A DNA stretch of 64,000 nt from the NCBI RefSeq assembly GCF_022655595.1, contig NZ_CP093379.1, forward strand, positions 2,414,501-2,478,500, read 5' to 3'. How positions within the stretch are numbered: position 1 is the first letter of the stretch; every line of letters starts with the position of its first letter. Below the pieces are notes generated by a model. It searched no databases. It was not told the DNA's origin and worked only from the letters and a program-made list of their open reading frames with translations. Positions 63,219 through 64,000 of this stretch are shown here, piece by piece. Origin of the DNA: Ignatzschineria rhizosphaerae. Lineage in GTDB: Bacteria; Pseudomonadota; Gammaproteobacteria; Cardiobacteriales; Wohlfahrtiimonadaceae. Made by a program: the position numbers and the translations under genes.

Positions 63219-64000
63219 CTATTTCTCTTCAACATCAACCTGATAGAAGTTATGTGTCCCAAGTGGATCGATTGTATAATTCACAACTTCTTTACGCACA
63301 GGCATATAAACCGTTGAGTGAGCAATATTTAACACCGGTTGTTCACGATGTTGAATCTCTTGCGCTTCACGATAAAGTGCAACACGTTTATCATGATCTG
63401 TTGTTGAACGTGCTTCTGTGAGAAGTTTGTCAAAATCTTCATTACACCAACGTGAATAGTTCGAGCCAGAATTCACCGCATCACAGCTTAAAAGGAATGA
63501 GTAGAAGTTATCAGGATCCCCATTATCCCCAGTCCATCCCATAAGCACCGTATCATGCTCACCATGACGGATACGAGTTAAATACTCGCCCCACTCATAA
63601 GTGACAATATTTGCTTTCACGCCAATTTTTGCCCAGTCAGCTTGAATCATCTCCGCCATACGACGCGCATTTGGGTTATAAGGGCGTTGTACCGGCATTG
63701 CCCAGAGCGAGATCTCAAAACCATCTTTTACCCCTGCTTTTTCAAGCAATGCTTTTGCTTTCTCGACATCATATTCATAATCTTCGATATCGTCGTTATA
63801 GCTCCACATTGTTGGGGGAATAAAGTTCTTCGCAGCTTGGGCGTTACCTTGGAAAATCGCATCGATAATATCAGCTTTATTCACCGCTAAGCTCAATGCT
63901 TGACGCACCTCTAACTTATCAAGCGGCTTTTTATCCATGTTAAATGCTAAGTAACCGATATTTAATCCTGTCAGCTCTTTAACTTCCAAGTTTTCATCTT
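63219..64000 (-). CDS. dppA: dipeptide-binding protein DppA, C-terminal part (runs off right edge)
   Basis: About 260 residues of the family 5 substrate-binding fold; the N-terminus is beyond the window, so no start is given. Visible blocks: NIGYLAFNMDKKPLDKLEVRQALSLAVNKADII, YDVEKAKALLEKAGV, VLMGWTGDNGDPDNFYSFLLSC, and WCNEDFDKLLTEARSTTD. It is the periplasmic binding protein for dipeptides (and heme in some bacteria). First gene of the dpp operon. Confidence 0.95.
   Translation of the reverse strand, partial: DENLEVKELTGLNIGYLAFNMDKKPLDKLEVRQALSLAVNKADIIDAIFQGNAQAAKNFIPPTMWSYNDDIEDYEYDVEKAKALLEKAGVKDGFEISLWAMPVQRPYNPNARRMAEMIQADWAKIGVKANIVTYEWGEYLTRIRHGEHDTVLMGWTGDNGDPDNFYSFLLSCDAVNSGSNYSRWCNEDFDKLLTEARSTTDHDKRVALYREAQEIQHREQPVLNIAHSTVYMPVRKEVVNYTIDPLGTHNFYQVDVEEK

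Overview
The window looks like chromosome from an AT-rich gammaproteobacterium. The gene content supports this: ygiB-ygiC, split hpaG1/hpaG2, elaA, yjcH-actP, gltIJKL and dppABCDF. The combination suggests something near Ignatzschineria or Wohlfahrtiimonas, but no rRNA is present, so the genus is only a guess. Nearly everything is housekeeping, catabolic or transport. The mobile content is small: a partial IS630, one IS481, and a few short repeats.

Region 1 (1-9.1 kb) is a worn area. It holds a metH remnant (internal deletion, frameshift, IS630 insertion), a DUF4328 gene with an in-frame stop, and a lemA gene with two in-frame stops. It also has an IS481 element, a 130-bp MITE-like element, and two paralogous secreted proteins of unknown function. 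In its middle, two back-to-back SAM-I riboswitches face a small lipoprotein gene and metF.

Region 2 (9.4-19.7 kb) is sulfur metabolism. It holds metY, lldD, and then an unusual block: two 2OG-Fe(II) oxygenases, a FAD amine oxidase-type enzyme and three MetQ/NlpA lipoproteins, without any MetN or MetI. Two elements in this block match the SAM-II riboswitch pattern. One is coupled to a terminator and a 38-codon ORF, the other to an SD-sequestering hairpin.

Region 3 (19.7-33.7 kb) is 4-hydroxyphenylacetate/homoprotocatechuate catabolism: hpaR, hpaG1G2EDFHI, a two-component (C2/C1) hydroxylase, a Bcr-type exporter and two MHS-type importers. An 18-bp palindrome shared by three promoters is a candidate HpaR box. 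A broken extra copy of rpsQ lies between the exporter and the first importer.

Region 4 (33.8-53.9 kb) holds trhA, ygiBC, a Cys-free Rrf2 regulator divergent from cysK, and an MFS transporter. Then two identical tRNA-Ser(UGA) genes bracket elaA, an MFS exporter and a tetR. pyk, hemN, yjcH-actP, a DUF4184 gene, nfo and metE under a third SAM-I riboswitch follow. Since metH is broken here, MetE is the only intact methionine synthase visible.

Region 5 (54-64 kb) holds rbsK, the gltIJKL glutamate/aspartate importer and the dppABCDF dipeptide importer, whose dppA runs off the right edge. A dispersed repeat found near 43 kb recurs at 58.9 kb. Overall the window's theme is methionine and cysteine homeostasis under RNA control (three SAM-I, two SAM-II candidates), next to aromatic and peptide catabolism.
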